Source: Daucus carota subsp. sativus
Taxonomy: Eukaryota; Streptophyta; Magnoliopsida; Apiales; Apiaceae
Length of the DNA: 64,000 nt
Direction: 5' to 3'
Assembly (NCBI RefSeq): GCF_001625215.2
Contig: NC_030385.2
Span: 38,899,598-38,963,597 of the forward strand
The notes under the pieces were generated by a model. The model had not been told where the DNA came from. It saw only the letters and a program-made list of their open reading frames with translations, and made no database searches. Positions 23,154 to 37,740 of the stretch are shown here, piece by piece; position 1 is the stretch's first letter, and the number at the start of each line of letters is the position of its first letter. The translations under genes were made by a program, and so were the position numbers.

Positions 23154-26100
23154 TTACTCGGATTCCGACTCAACAGAATGATAGAGTCTCTGTCTTACAG
23201 AACGCCGTTGTCGAGGAAATGTGAATGGGTCACCTGATTCTTGCCTACTTGTCTTTGCGGGCGTACTGCCATTTGTAGGGAGGTTAGAAGATCTATTGTC
23301 ATTCGTATCAGAAAGCAAAGAGGCTGCAGAAACATACGGGAAAAATTAGAAACATGCATGTCTCAAATTTTTGTAGGGAGTGGGAAAGATGGAAGTTAAG
23401 CTAAACAGTATCATAGGAATATAGGATGCGAAATGATATTAACATTAGATAATGAAAAAAAAATTATACCTAAATAACATACAAGTTCACCTATTTATCC
23501 AAAAATTATTCAGAAGAATACAGAATATCTGGAAAAGACTTGATGAAAAGTTTAATTTTGACCCATCTTCAAACAAAATATTAGCAGTGACAAATACATT
23601 TTTCGTAGGCTACCATTTGGGGTGTAAGCGAATCAAACCAAAGAGGCACACACTGCCAAGCTCGTTGAGCTCGACTTAAAACATTTGGGATCGAGTTCTG
23701 GACCAAGCCTTGAATTTCAAGCTTGAAACTCATCTCATCAATAGTTTGTAATGTTCGAACTAGGGTCAAAAGCTCATGATACAAGAACCATGTGAAGTGA
23801 AGCTCAAGCTCGGCTCGATAAAGTATTCGAATCCAGCTCGAGTTCGCTAGATTATTTACTAATATTCTTTAAACTCAGGTGACTGCCTGAGGGTGACTTC
23901 AGGGCCAGCAACCCCCCGACCCCCACCCACACACAGATATATAATAGAAGCTCGATAAAGCTCATGACGCGAGAAACAAGTAAAGTGAAGCTCAAACTCG
24001 GCTCGATAAAGTATTCGAATAGCTGGAGCTCGAGTTCGGCTAGATTATTATCTAACCAAATTCAAATATTTTAAGAAAGGAAGTGAAGGGCTTACAAACA
24101 TATTTGACTCGTTTTATAGCACATACAGTAGCTGTTTATAGCACATACAAAATCCAGGAGAACAAACAAAACACAGAAAAGTAACCAAGATGACAAATAA
24201 AAAAGCCCATACCTGTGTTGGCCAATGAAGCCAAAGCACCTTCTTTAGAGTGTAACTGCTTCTGTGAACTTGATCCAATTACAGGTGGAGGTTCATCATA
24301 AACTCTGCCGCGACAATTCCCTACCCTCAGGGAAATCCAATCCTCAGTAGGAATATTATTGGACATTATTGGTTGGTCATTCATACCAGCCTGTACTGCC
24401 GAATCTGCAGGCCTTGAACTATGCAATTGAAGAGAAGGATCATCGTTACCAAACACTAAAGGATTATCGACCAGGCTATCATTTAAATCAGCTCTAGAAT
24501 TATGAAGAGAAGAGTCGGGGAGAATAGAAGATGAACCCGATGCAGTTTCAGCATTCAGTGAGTAGCAATCCATCATTGGAAGCGAATCACGCGGCAGATC
24601 AAGCATGGCATCTGAGATATCTGGTTCAGGTCCAAATAACTGATCAGCAGAGAGTAAAGGCAGCCCGAATTCATCGTCATTATTACTGAAATATCCCAGA
24701 TGTGAACCTCCGTCAGGGCCAAGGGCAGAATTTTCGAGATAAGAATCAGGAACTGCCTGTGCAGGAATTTCATATGTAAATCCAGCATTTGTCCCGGTGC
24801 TCTTAGATATTGGGACAGAAGAGATAATGGGTTCGTTTTCTTCTTCCGAATCACTGAGGATAATAACATCTGCATCCCCTGCTGGTGCATTCTGAATTTG
24901 GCCTGTGAATTCATATATTGGCCCAACATTGGCAGGAACAGAGTCTAGCTCAATTCCATTATTTGTCGAGCCCCCTTCCTGATTAACACTGGCATCTTCA
25001 CCATCCCTACCACTACCAGTGATACTGCTGCTCATAATAATATGACCAATGTTTTCTATGTTATCTTGTCGTCTACTCACAGAGGAGTCATTAGTTTTGC
25101 TGACTTCCCAGATGCCATTTTTGTTCTTCTTGATTCCAAGCTTTAAACCAATATGGCCTCCTGAAGGGCATTCCTCTTTGACTTGTTTAATTATTTCAGA
25201 CTTAGAGATAGCTTCCTCAACTGTCTCCAGGCAGAGACTGCCGTCAGGAAAGTGCCATTGTTTAAGATCCCCAAGACACCTTCGGTCATTTACTGGCTTC
25301 ACACGCCAAGAACCATCAGGCTTCACTTCAATCTCTGTTACCTCTTCTCCACAAGTTTGCATCTTCAATCAGGAAAAACAAACATTACAATGATGTGTTA
25401 CAAATTATAACCTAACACATTCAGGCAGAGTACTGATTTACCTTTGAAGTAATGCGATTAAAATATGGGTCAATAATGATATTCTCCAGAGAATAATTCT
25501 TAAGACAAATGGGGCATTGCCACTGCAGACATAAAATGCTTGCTTAATTAACCACTACTAACATAAGAGACAACTGACCTGAGAATATAGAATATTATAA
25601 CTCATATATGCTTGCCTTTCTAGTTCGTTGGTTCATTTCCACAAAAACATTCAGATCAAAGCATCCCATGTGCAAACAAGGTTTAAATCTTCCGGCGACC
25701 TTCATCCTTAAGCCACTCATCTGTGCCACATGCATCAATCAATGTGAGACGTTACGTAATACATCACAGTTATGGAATAACTTAAACAAAGACCCCTTGT
25801 TATTCTTAGCAAAAAGAACCCCTTGTTATTCTCAGTAAAAAGGACCCCTTGCTGCAATAATTTATTTTCACTGCACACTTATACCAAATGTAGACATTAT
25901 TTTCATGCATGTTAAAATGAGTGCTATAAAGCGGTTAAAATGTGCAGATGTATAGAATTCATAATAATAACTAATACAGTAGAAATTTCCGGAACAATGA
26001 CATATTCCAGCTGCTGGCAAAGTTTTAGATGAATATAAACAATCACGAGGAAATTAAGGGCCATTCCCCATCCATTAGCATTCAGGTAATATTGTAAAAA

Positions 26101-29100
26101 TATATATCATAAATAGGAAATAGGAAAGCGGCACATGACGAAAGTGACTTAATATTTTAATGCAACTAGAATATTCTAAACACATTTAACAAGCACCCTT
26201 CCGTTCTAGCATTTTAGGTAAGCATAAACAGAGTGTTTCACAACTCACATATTTATGTCATAATATACCTCACAAATATTTATAAACACAAACAGAATAA
26301 GGCTAACTGTACAAATCAAGGATTGACATTTTAATCCAGGAACTAAAGTGTATGCATATATACTATGTTGCCCCAACTTTTACTTTCACGTCGTGTAGCC
26401 ATGCTACAGACTCAAACTCGAAAGTGGGTATGGACCCTTAGTCTCTTTATTTTAAGCGAAAAGCATGCCATAATTATCAAAATATAAATATAAAAGAAGC
26501 AAAACAATGGTTACACAATTATCGACAAAAAAACATTTCAGAGATACAGGGACATAACGAGGACACTTGTACAATTTATTATTAGTTGAAATTATACACA
26601 AGCACCTGGGCAAATTTTCCCTTAAGACTCTTTAATTCATAGTTACTCCATATGACGGCAGGAACTTTAGAGATCAAGGCATGAAACCTTTAAACAAAAG
26701 CAAATACAGAATAGCAAGTGTATCTGCCTCAATAAGAGGCTGTAATAAAAATAATGGAAATAAATATGAGAAAGGCGATCATAAGTACAAGCCCCGAAAA
26801 CAACTTCTTACAGATTTAGCAAAAAGAAAAAACAAATACTACTTACAGGGCAGCACAGCTTCACCAGTATAGAATCAGCAACAACTTCAATATCACTGTC
26901 ACTATCAGCATTCTCTGTGGCAGCTCCTCCACCAACGCATTGACGAACACGGGCAAGAGAATCCTCAAATCGCTCACCGTCACATTCCTTTGGAATCAGA
27001 CTGAGAATCTGTTAAACCATTTAAGAAAAAAAATAAGATAAACACAAGATGCAGATAGACGGGCAGATGTCCACAAGAAAGAGCATTATCTACCACCGGA
27101 GCTAGAAAGCTCGAAGAATTCTGATTGTCGGCATTATGGCAACAAAAATTATGAGGGAAATGATTTGTTGAACATAATATGCATACTAGTAGCAACATTG
27201 AATTTATATAGTAATATAATATATATGAAGCGGTACTGGAACGGAAAGTGCATATATTGGCAAGAAATGAAACCACAACCAAAGAATCACTGCCAGAGCA
27301 GAATAAAACAATCAGCAGTCGCTTAGCAAAAATAAAAATAAAATTCAACAGTCAGACATTGACGATTTATAAAGGACATCAAAAGTTGTAAAACGTTGCC
27401 AAATACGATGACAAGCATAACCATCATATGCAAGTACCAATATGTATGAGTGCAAAGTACTAGCTATGAGGTGGCTCCCCAGGCCACTCCCATATGCTGC
27501 AGCTTCCAATACTTCGAAAATGATATGCTAATCCATACAAATTAAGAGATGTTTTTTATACATAAATAATATGTTAATATTGTTAACCTGCTGACAAGCA
27601 TCCTATGGGCAACTTGGAGAGTGTTAAATGATCCCACATCTACTGGTTATCCTATGGGCTAACTTGTGGGGTTAAGATCAGCCAAGTAGGCTCCCAGTCC
27701 CATATCAGCCTAGGTAAAGCCGTCAGCCGCTACTTGAAATGGATCTGATAAGCGAATCGGGCGATTGCTGGTTTATACATCATCTTTATTCAAGGGCCAA
27801 GGAGCTAAGTGCAAAAAAAGTCCTCATCTCACGAGTCAAATTTTTGGGGTTAACATAGACTCAATAACACCATAACAAAGAGGCTTGATGCCACGTGAAC
27901 TTTTGAATGAGAGATTAACGCTAATAATCTTCCCAATCTCAGAAGATCACTGCATGCAAGCCTACACATCACTTCTGTGGACTGTGACATATAGGCAAGG
28001 TAACTTCGGGGACAGCTAGATGACATACTGGTAGTTATTTGTACAACCTGACGGCATATAACAGCACATCAAATATACAATATATGATAACACTGTTCCC
28101 TCTATTCCAAAACCGATGGTCCTGGTTACATTGCCAGCCATATAAATTTATATGGATTTATCTCATTCCAAATAGTTCTAATCTACTTGAAAACAACTCT
28201 TGCACTTGGCCTATTATGTCAATTTCACATGAGTACATGAGTACGTATATTAAATGTACTCGAACTTTGGCTGAAATACCACTCATTTATCTCAGCTAAT
28301 TATATGAGAATTTTACCATCAAATTCGTGTTTGAATGACTAAGACTGTATTCCACATGTTTGACCAGACCCAGACTAACATTAGTTAAAAAATGATGGAA
28401 ACGCCCGTATGAAGTTAACTAACAAGAAGCGCAGTAATGTAGTAAAGTGTGAAGTTTGGTTTGCAAGTGATGGTTTCAAAGGTGAAGTATTAAAAGGAAT
28501 ATGTTGGAAAAAAATACAAATACACAATCTAAGTAGCTTTTTAAAACTTGCAATTTTGGTATTGCATCTGAGAGTTTGTAATGAGGACACATAGAACTAA
28601 TATGTTTCCAACATCTTGTATCACTTAAAGCATTAGGTACTTAATGAATATAATGATTATACACGCCGAGCCCAATTCTTCTAGCTGAACACTTTATGCA
28701 TGGAGCTGCAATGAACTTTTCACATTTATGAAAGAGACAAGCCTACCTGTTGAACCGTACGTCTCCTTGCAATTCTGACGCCCATACAAAACAGTCGAGC
28801 GTCACATCCTGTTAAGGAAATCTTATTAACTCCGTCTTTGGTGCAAGGAGTTATCTGGCAGAAAAAGAAGTCGCTAACATAGTTAAAAAAAGGAGTTGCA
28901 CGTTGTTGTCCAAGGAAGTTAAAATGATTGTGATGTATTGAGGGCAAGCACTGCTCTCACTGATGAAACAAAGGCCAATACACAAAGGAATGGCACACCC
29001 AGCAATTATGGGAATTATAGGATCCAAGATTATGCAATATGAAAAGGTGGAAAACTTACAACAGGGCCATCATCACGACCATTGGCCCCTAACAATTGCG

Positions 29101-32100
29101 AGCCTGGTCTATTTATTACTCGCACGGGCACACCTATTAGGCCATGAAGAACGAAGAATTACTGAGAAGATAGCAATAAGGTGTAGAAATAATGACACAT
29201 TTAAGCCCACATATACAAATACTTCAGCTATAAGTAGGCTGTTTAAGGAAAACATCAAACAACAGGACTTATGAAGTTTGCAGAGTCCATACCATTAACC
29301 TGCAGATCTGCATATTGTGGCCATTGAAGTCTAAATGAAACCTTGTCATTAAGAAGAATACACCATGCCTACAAATTGATGACAACTACCATAAGAAAAT
29401 GGATTAATACAAAAACAGATATCTTGAGTAAGTTGGCAAGAAAGATCAACCTGAACATCATACTCTGGCTTTGCCAACAAGTCTTTGTCCGCTCTTGTGA
29501 GTTGAAATGTTTTTTCAATGCTCTGAACTGGATTGGTACTGAAAAATCATTTTAGCAGTTGGATCATAGGGTAAATCAATCTCATGTTCACCATCACTAA
29601 GCAATTATGCAGAGAAGATACTCAAATGTAACGACCAGAAAGATGATCCTTAGATGACCAGACATGTCTTTGTCAAACAAAATCTTTACAGAACAATATA
29701 TATTATCGTTATCCCTCAGTACGGAAATAAATATTTGAAAAATACATTTGTCTTGATCGTTCCCTGGTACTGAAGTTTTTCTTTTGACACATGGAAAATT
29801 GCTTCTGAAATGACTCTTATACTTATACATGATTATTTTTTTGTTACTGAAAAAAATTGTTTTAACTGTGCAACTTGCAAAGTCAATAATCTCATCAGGT
29901 TACAAGTCAACAAATCAAAAAAAAGATCATCTACAAACAAAGCAGCATCTATACGTTTAGGTTTGCGCTTCTAATCATTGACAATACATTTTTAAGGTAT
30001 GTTACTTGGTTTTCAATGCATTACTTGGTACATAAATAGAGAGTGAGGATTTCAACTTATAACCTTCATTAACGGAGGAGGGGGGAAGGAGCACTGTTAC
30101 TAAACTATTCTAAAGACATATATGCAACAACGCTACTCCCTAGTACAAGCACAAAAAAAGTATCGACTACGGCACAAAAAAACGCATGTCTGTCATTTTA
30201 TTGAGTGTTTACAAGTCTTTAATAGTGGAGGTAATAAAGATTACTTGAGTTTAAGATGAATTAGTAGATTTCTTTCTGTCGTTGCTTTTTGGAACTCCTT
30301 AGTCCTTACATTAACGAATCCCCTCCGGCAAGTCATACCGAATAAATCACAGGTCTTCACAATAGAAGTACACTATACATGATGCAATAACACATGAAAC
30401 TATTAACAAGAAATAATTTGCTCACCCGTCAGTTGGAAAATTTGAAGTATTCAATTTCACAGGATATAAAGGATGTGCAACTGTCACCCAGAATCTGCAA
30501 GGAAAATTATTCATAAGATCACAACTGATGGTATTTGTTGCCTTGAAATAGGAGTACGAAGAAAGACTGGTCTGCCCAAGTTAGGTGACAACCAGCATAA
30601 AACTCTCCTTGTGACCTGGACATCTAAAAGAAGTGTCACAAGACGAAGTCAACAGATGTAGGCACATATCATCCTGATATTTTTTTTCCTCAATCTGTCG
30701 TATTTTGTATTTTTGTTGGATGACATTAACATAATTAATGAGATTACAGCAGAAACTAACTCTAAGATGTTAATGTGGAAACAATATAAATTCAAGTACT
30801 GCACATTTAGTCAGTAAAACATACAAAATCTAAGTTCACCTAAGCAAGAAAATCAACATCATTTTGTGAATGATATACATAATACATGTGCATGAGATGA
30901 ATGTTTTCTTAGAAATATTGGAATTCATTAGTCTTGATAGACTGTGAAATAAATCAGGGTGTTCAACACTACTGAAATCTAATCCAAGTGAAAGAGAACA
31001 TTTTCTAGAACATCAAAATATACTCTCATCATTGTACTATTAATTATTCAGAATATAAATGGATTAGTTGAAAAGAATGGGACAAAAAAATTTCCCCTCG
31101 CATCAAGAACCTTCCCCATTAAAACTGACAGATAAAAATCAATACTCAATAGTTACTTATATTATACTGTTAGAATTGCACAAGGCTTCAAGATACTGTA
31201 GATCCCTACAGATACAGAAAAGAAAGCCAACAAGACACAACTAAATTAATACACAACATAAACAGAAATGCAAAATCTGACAAATTAACAATAAAATTAA
31301 GCATATACAACTTTGAAGAAATCCAATATTAGGTTAGACAAGTCAATTAAAAAATACAGTAAATTACAGCCAAATCAGTATAAAATCCACATAAAAATTG
31401 TCAGATTTATATACCTGGAAAGTGGCAACCATAATTTAACACACACACACGCACATATCAAAGTCTATTTAATTCACTTACGGGTCCGCACGACTTAGTC
31501 TACAGAGTTCACAGTAGAAGGTCTCTGGTGGAACTGGTACAACACCTTCCATAGATTTCTCCGGAATAATGACGCAGCCTAGATGCTGCCATATATTGCA
31601 TCTTGAGTCCACACACTGCAAAAAAAAGTACACTGGATCAAGAGAGGCATAACCGTAGAAGACAAAAGAATACAGATCATGTGTGCTTGGCAGAGCTGCT
31701 GGCTAGCACAGCAGACAATACATCCCCGTGAGACGATAAAATAAGTACCAATAATCATCATGCTCTAATAAATACCTGGTAATTTAAATTAATGTAGTAT
31801 AGATTAAAAGTTCTACACAGTGGCCGCATCAGGAACTGTTAGGGAAGATCTAGCCCACATCAGGAAGGTTTAGAAAAGGTCCGTTAGAAACCCACGCAAA
31901 GTTACTCTGATTTTAAAGGATACTGCATCCAGAGGATGGACACCATGCCAAACATTGTCTCACATTCCAGTATATAGTACTACTATAAAATACCAATCCA
32001 ACAAGATCCCCCCCCCCCCTCTCCCACAACCATCTTTGCTTTCTGCCACCAATAGGTAATTTGGAACAAATCTAGCTGAAGTCATCCTCATAGAAGTTGG

Positions 32101-35100
32101 AAACTATGCACTGCACAAAATCCTTCCCCTCAAATAAAAAATCCTGATCATTTACCAGATTCTCATTGAAAGATCATGAACTTGTTAAAAACTACAAGGA
32201 CCATCCAAAAAGTCACTTATGATTCCATGGTCATTTAGTAGATTCTCACTGAAAGATCATGAACTTGTTGCAAACTACACGACCATCCAAAAGTCACTTA
32301 CAATTCCATGATTCCCTTCTTTGGTCCCAACAAAAGATTCTCATTTCCAAAAAGCTCAAGGATAACCACCAAGTCTTTGTAATTATTTCTTATTCTTTTA
32401 AAGAAATTCTTGAACAAAAAAGAAAGTAACAGGGAAGAATAGCCACTCACATTAAGAGAGCTCAAGTGTAAGACAATCAGATTTCTACCAGTATAATAAC
32501 TGTCAATGACCATTGTACATAATTCTTATCGATTCACAAATCAGAGGACCAACATGTCCAAGTCAGCTCATACATGGCTGAAGAGAGACAAAGATGAAAG
32601 CTATGTTACCATCGTCCAAGTAAAATTCACAAAAAAAGTAATGGAGAAAGACATTCTAACACATGTGTTCTGTCTGACTGTGTTTGTGTATATACATACA
32701 CATCAATAGTAACCATAGGAGAGCGGGTTAATAGTAAAATAGAACAAGAAACTATTTATGTAACCTGAATCAATGAATTCCGCAATGAGCTACCACAGGG
32801 ACAGCGAATCTTCTCTATCTGATGATTATCCTCAGGTTCTTTACGCTTCACACTACTGCTATCCGAAATAGCCGTCCCTTTCGACTCTAAATCGGTTGTT
32901 GCACTAGACACCTGCATTTTTCTGGGGAAAGCACCAAAAGTAGTACAATGACATTAAAATATTATAGCAAATAAATAGATGTGTATCCAATAATTATATG
33001 AAGAAAAAAAATCAAATCTGAAGGAACGTAAAAACAAACAAGATACTGCTATGAAAAGCTTTGACATCCACAAATCCATTTCAAAGGGAAGTGGAGATAA
33101 AAACCTATAAGCAAGCAGAGATCTACTAGATCCCCAAAGATTTCGGTAACCAGGTAAACCACCTTATACAATAACTAAGCTGTTGCCATTGAACATTCAA
33201 TCATTTACTTTAGAAGGAAGGCAACAGACTACTGTGCAATTAGCAAAATCTTATCACACGGATCTGCTTTGTTTGAACACAATTAGCAGCAATTACTGAT
33301 TTATTGTGCTACTTCACCACAAAATTAATTTCCAAGATTCTTTGTAATATGTTATACGAGACCAAGTCCCCAAATCAACAAGAATGGTAATCTGGGGAAT
33401 TGCGTTTATATATAAAGGGAGATTGTGCATAAGACCATAGTTGTTAAAAGCTCGCTTAAGCCCAAAGCGGAGTGAAGCCCATTTTTTGGGCTTCATTTTA
33501 AAAAAAAAGTGAAGCTCGTTTCAATAAGTGAAGCTTAACTCAAAAAGCCCAACAGTGAAAAGGCCCACAAAAAGCGGGCTTCTGTAAAGAAGCATAAAAT
33601 AATTAAACATTTACTAACCTTCCTAGGTACAAACTATATTACCATATGGGCTTGGCCTAATATGACTTTTGTAAGAAAAATAGTGACTTTTTGTGCCTCA
33701 TATACATCAAAGCCGCCAAGAAACTAGGGTTTCTCAAAGAAGAAGAAAAAGAGAAGAAGACTCCGTTGTCGCTCCTTTAATTCACAATCAACTTTAGGAG
33801 TACCATGAAATATTATCATCTAGTAGGCGTCCAGTTGATGAAGATGATAAGTATTTAAAGGATATTGAAGCTTTGGAGAAAGACCATCCAAATTTAGGCT
33901 AATAGGCTATGATGATAATTTTGAGATATCTTGCGAGGAGGAGGATGCCTAAATATCTTAACTTAGTTCCACTATTATAAGTATTTCTAATATTGACTTT
34001 AAGCTTTTTGAACTACTATGGGTTCAATTATGTTAAAATATCTATTATCCTCCAAATATATATTAATTCAAATATTTTGTGCGCTTCGCTTTTCGTTTTT
34101 CGCTTAAGCCCCAGGACCCCCTTTGTGCTGCGGTGCGCTTTTTGCTTTTCACAACTATGGAAGGCCAAAGCTAAATCAGACACAAAAGCTTTTACAGACA
34201 AGAAGACAAATACAATACTCCGAATTTAAGCTAGGAGGATGTGACTTCATAAAATGAAGTGAGACCCTTATGTCAAATGCAGACAGGAGCTAGTATTATA
34301 ATTATTGCCACCTTACTAAGTCAAGACCAGCCTATTTCTAGTGGTAGAACTTCCCGATCGTAACTGTACTCCTGGAACTTATTGCACCAGAGGCTTTCAT
34401 GGACGCATTGCTAATAGTAGCAAAAAATTATGCTATCTATATTTTCTTTATTTCACTATCTCAACCATTTATTCGCTTTCCACAGAAATAATATAACCTA
34501 CTATATAAACTAAATAAACCAGATCACTACCCTTAATTTATTGCATAACAAAACAATCAATGTTGTGTACTAGCAATTATAATCAGTTTTGTCTTCTTGC
34601 CAAACAATTTAAGCTGGACAGTAAGCATCATGTTTACATATATAACAAACAACCACATAATAGAAGTATTGAAATAACCACAATTACAGAAACATCAAAG
34701 CATTGTGCAGCAGACTAATGTTGTCGTCATGTTTTTAACATATGCACACCTGTAAGTGTCATCTATAAGTTTTGTTACCACCTCCTTCCTGGCCAGCATT
34801 CCGGGAACTGCTATTGGCAAACAAAACCAGATTCAAACGAGTACTATAAAGGTCTAAACCTTGAACATTGAATGATTAACACATTAGACTACTAAAGAGG
34901 AATTCTAAATTTTTTAAAAGCTACAATAGAAAATAACAACAACAGCTACTTATTTGAAGGTTATCAAGAGTCCACATATATTATAATTTTATGTCATAAA
35001 AGTATCTTTGTCTTCACACATCATACATGTAGTTATCTACTCATCTCTCCCTTTTAGTCTAAATTCTAATTCTTTTAAATATATATAGCATGAAGGATGA

Positions 35101-37676
35101 AGGGAGGAGTTCTGTAGGTGGGAAATTATTTTATCAAAGTGGAAATAATTGGTTGACATGAATGTCAAAAGAAAATTCAGATTAGAGGTAAAATCTAATC
35201 CCCGAAGCTTTGTTCAACATGGAATATAAGTAACCATGCCGACCAAATTTTATGTTGGGGTTGCAATACAAGGAATGCGGATGTAGGAAGTAGGAACATC
35301 AACAAAGAAACAAATTTTTTTGATCAGTCAAAAACTCTGGCAATTGGATCCCAGCCGATTCACTAACCCAAAAAAGAAATGAGTACTAAAAGGTAGAGTC
35401 AACTTAAGAGAACTAGAAAGAGAATGGAGAGAACTAAGATTCTAAAAGTAATTCTGATGCAAAAAGTATTTACTTCCATACAATATGTAACATCCCACAT
35501 CGATTAGTTAAAGAGTATTTGAGCCCTTTATAAGTACAAGCAAATAACTAATGTATACCAATTTGCTAGCACTTTTGAGCCGACCTGTGGTGGGTTGTGG
35601 GTCCGGTATGCTTCTAGTTGTGGGCTTGGGATGTTATAAATGGTATCAGAGCTCTACCCGGCCGGAAGTGCAGAGGCACTGCCGGGTTTCGTAAGTTTGA
35701 TTGTGGGCTCGACGAGGACGTCGAGCATATAAGAGGGGGTGTTTGTAACATCCCACATCGATTAGTTAAAGAGTATTTAAGCCCTTTATAAGTACAAGCA
35801 AATAAACCAATTTGCTAGCACTTTTGGACCGACCTGTGGTGGGTCGTGGTATATTCTAGTTGTGGGCTTCCTGACTTTATGGTTGTGCTTAGTATCTAAT
35901 TTAAAGATAACGTGTTTGATATCCTAACATCGGATTGGTAACATTGATTTTAGATTAATAAGGAGTGACTTATAGCTACGTGTCTCATTTCGAGATTTCT
36001 TGATATTAGTGAGACACTTCGCAATTTAATTAAGGTACGGATTCTATTTCTTTCTAACCTTTTATTTAAATAATAAATATTTATTATATTTATTATCGTG
36101 ACATCCTTAAAATCTCTTTTGTTAATGCACGCTACTCTTTTCACTTAGCCTTCATGTATTTAAGTTATTGTTGCCTTGGCTCAGATTTAATTGTTTCCCT
36201 TTGCACTATGATTGCATCATTGTACTTATTTGTTTCTTGAGTCGGCAACTTTTGTAATTGTTTGGGCTCTGAAACTTATCCGTGTGGGTAAGTCACGGAC
36301 AATGTTCATATGGAGTTCGTAGTAAAGGTGAACTAGACACCAACTCGTATCGGTGACTTAAGCATACAAGCACGTTTCTGGGGTATGAGACGTGAGAAGA
36401 TCATGATCGTTATTGTTTTGTGGAATGTTTTATCCATTTTTTATTTCTTCTTGTGGATATCCGAAGAATAAATCATTGTTCAGTATTTGCTCGGTGATTG
36501 GAGTTGAGCAATTACAGTTTTGTGTAAAACACCCGTATTGTGTCATTTATTCACCATTGAGCCTTATTTGTAGTCCATTGTTTATCTCGATTATTGTGAC
36601 TAAAGGTACTTGTACCAATTTATTGTAATCATTGTTTCGAGATTATTGATACTCCTTGCACCTACATTACTTTTATATTCGTACTGGGCATTGGCTCACT
36701 CTCGTTTGTTTTCTTTTCGCAGGTAATCAGGGGTAGCGGGGAGAGTGATGAGTGACACCCACTCTAGTTGCTTTCTTTGTTAGGGGCTATATTAAGACTT
36801 TAGAGCTTATATTTATGTTGATTTATGACTTTGTTGGATTTATCATTTTGGAGTTTCAGACTTTATTATCCATTATGATTTTTGGTTTGTTAAATTATTA
36901 TTATTTCCGAATGAATTTAGAATCATTTAATTGTTTGGCCCTATTATTAAAGTGGGGTGTTGCACAATATATCCAAATTTACATCTCAACTATCTTTGTT
37001 ATATTAAATATTTATAATTAAAAAAAGATAGTTATTGGCTCTCTAAATAAGCCGCGATGCATTTGAATCTTTGGTTCGACAAAAATCAGTTCAAAATTGA
37101 TTAAGTTCACGGAAGAGTTTAAGATTTGTTTAATAAACAAGCTGAGCTTAATCATAGAATATTTCGACTCAACAGCATCATAGAATATTTCGGCTCAACA
37201 GCTCGTGAACAGGCTTGATAAGGGAATGATCCTTGTCAATAAAAAGGATCATAGGAAATTTCAATAACTAGGCTTGTGAGCAAATTCGATTAGTCAGTGA
37301 ACACTGAACATAAACAAACTTGATAATTAGTTTATGTGCTCTTCAATACAGGTTCGATTATTATAGACATTAATCTAGAAATTAAAATATATGTTGATAT
37401 TATTAAGAAGTAATCTTATTAATTTATTTATATAATAGTATATGTTACACTGAAGACTATATGTAATAGACGAATTTAGCTAGTATACTATTAAGTTACA
37501 CTTAGGTAACTCAGTTTGCAAATTTTATATTAAGTTTCAGTTACAAAAATTAAAATTAAAATTAACATCCTAAGCAAAAGAAAAAACAAACAAATCGCTC
37601 TATAATACTCTTTATAGTGACCTAGAATATTATAATATATTATAATTGCCTCTATTTCCAAATAATAGCAGAAGAT

Positions 37677-37740
<64 letters not shown>

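Noticed and set aside
36413-37021. Two open frames of 71 and 89 codons in SIZ1 intron 3
   Set aside because: They lie in LTR-type DNA and show no gag or pol motifs.
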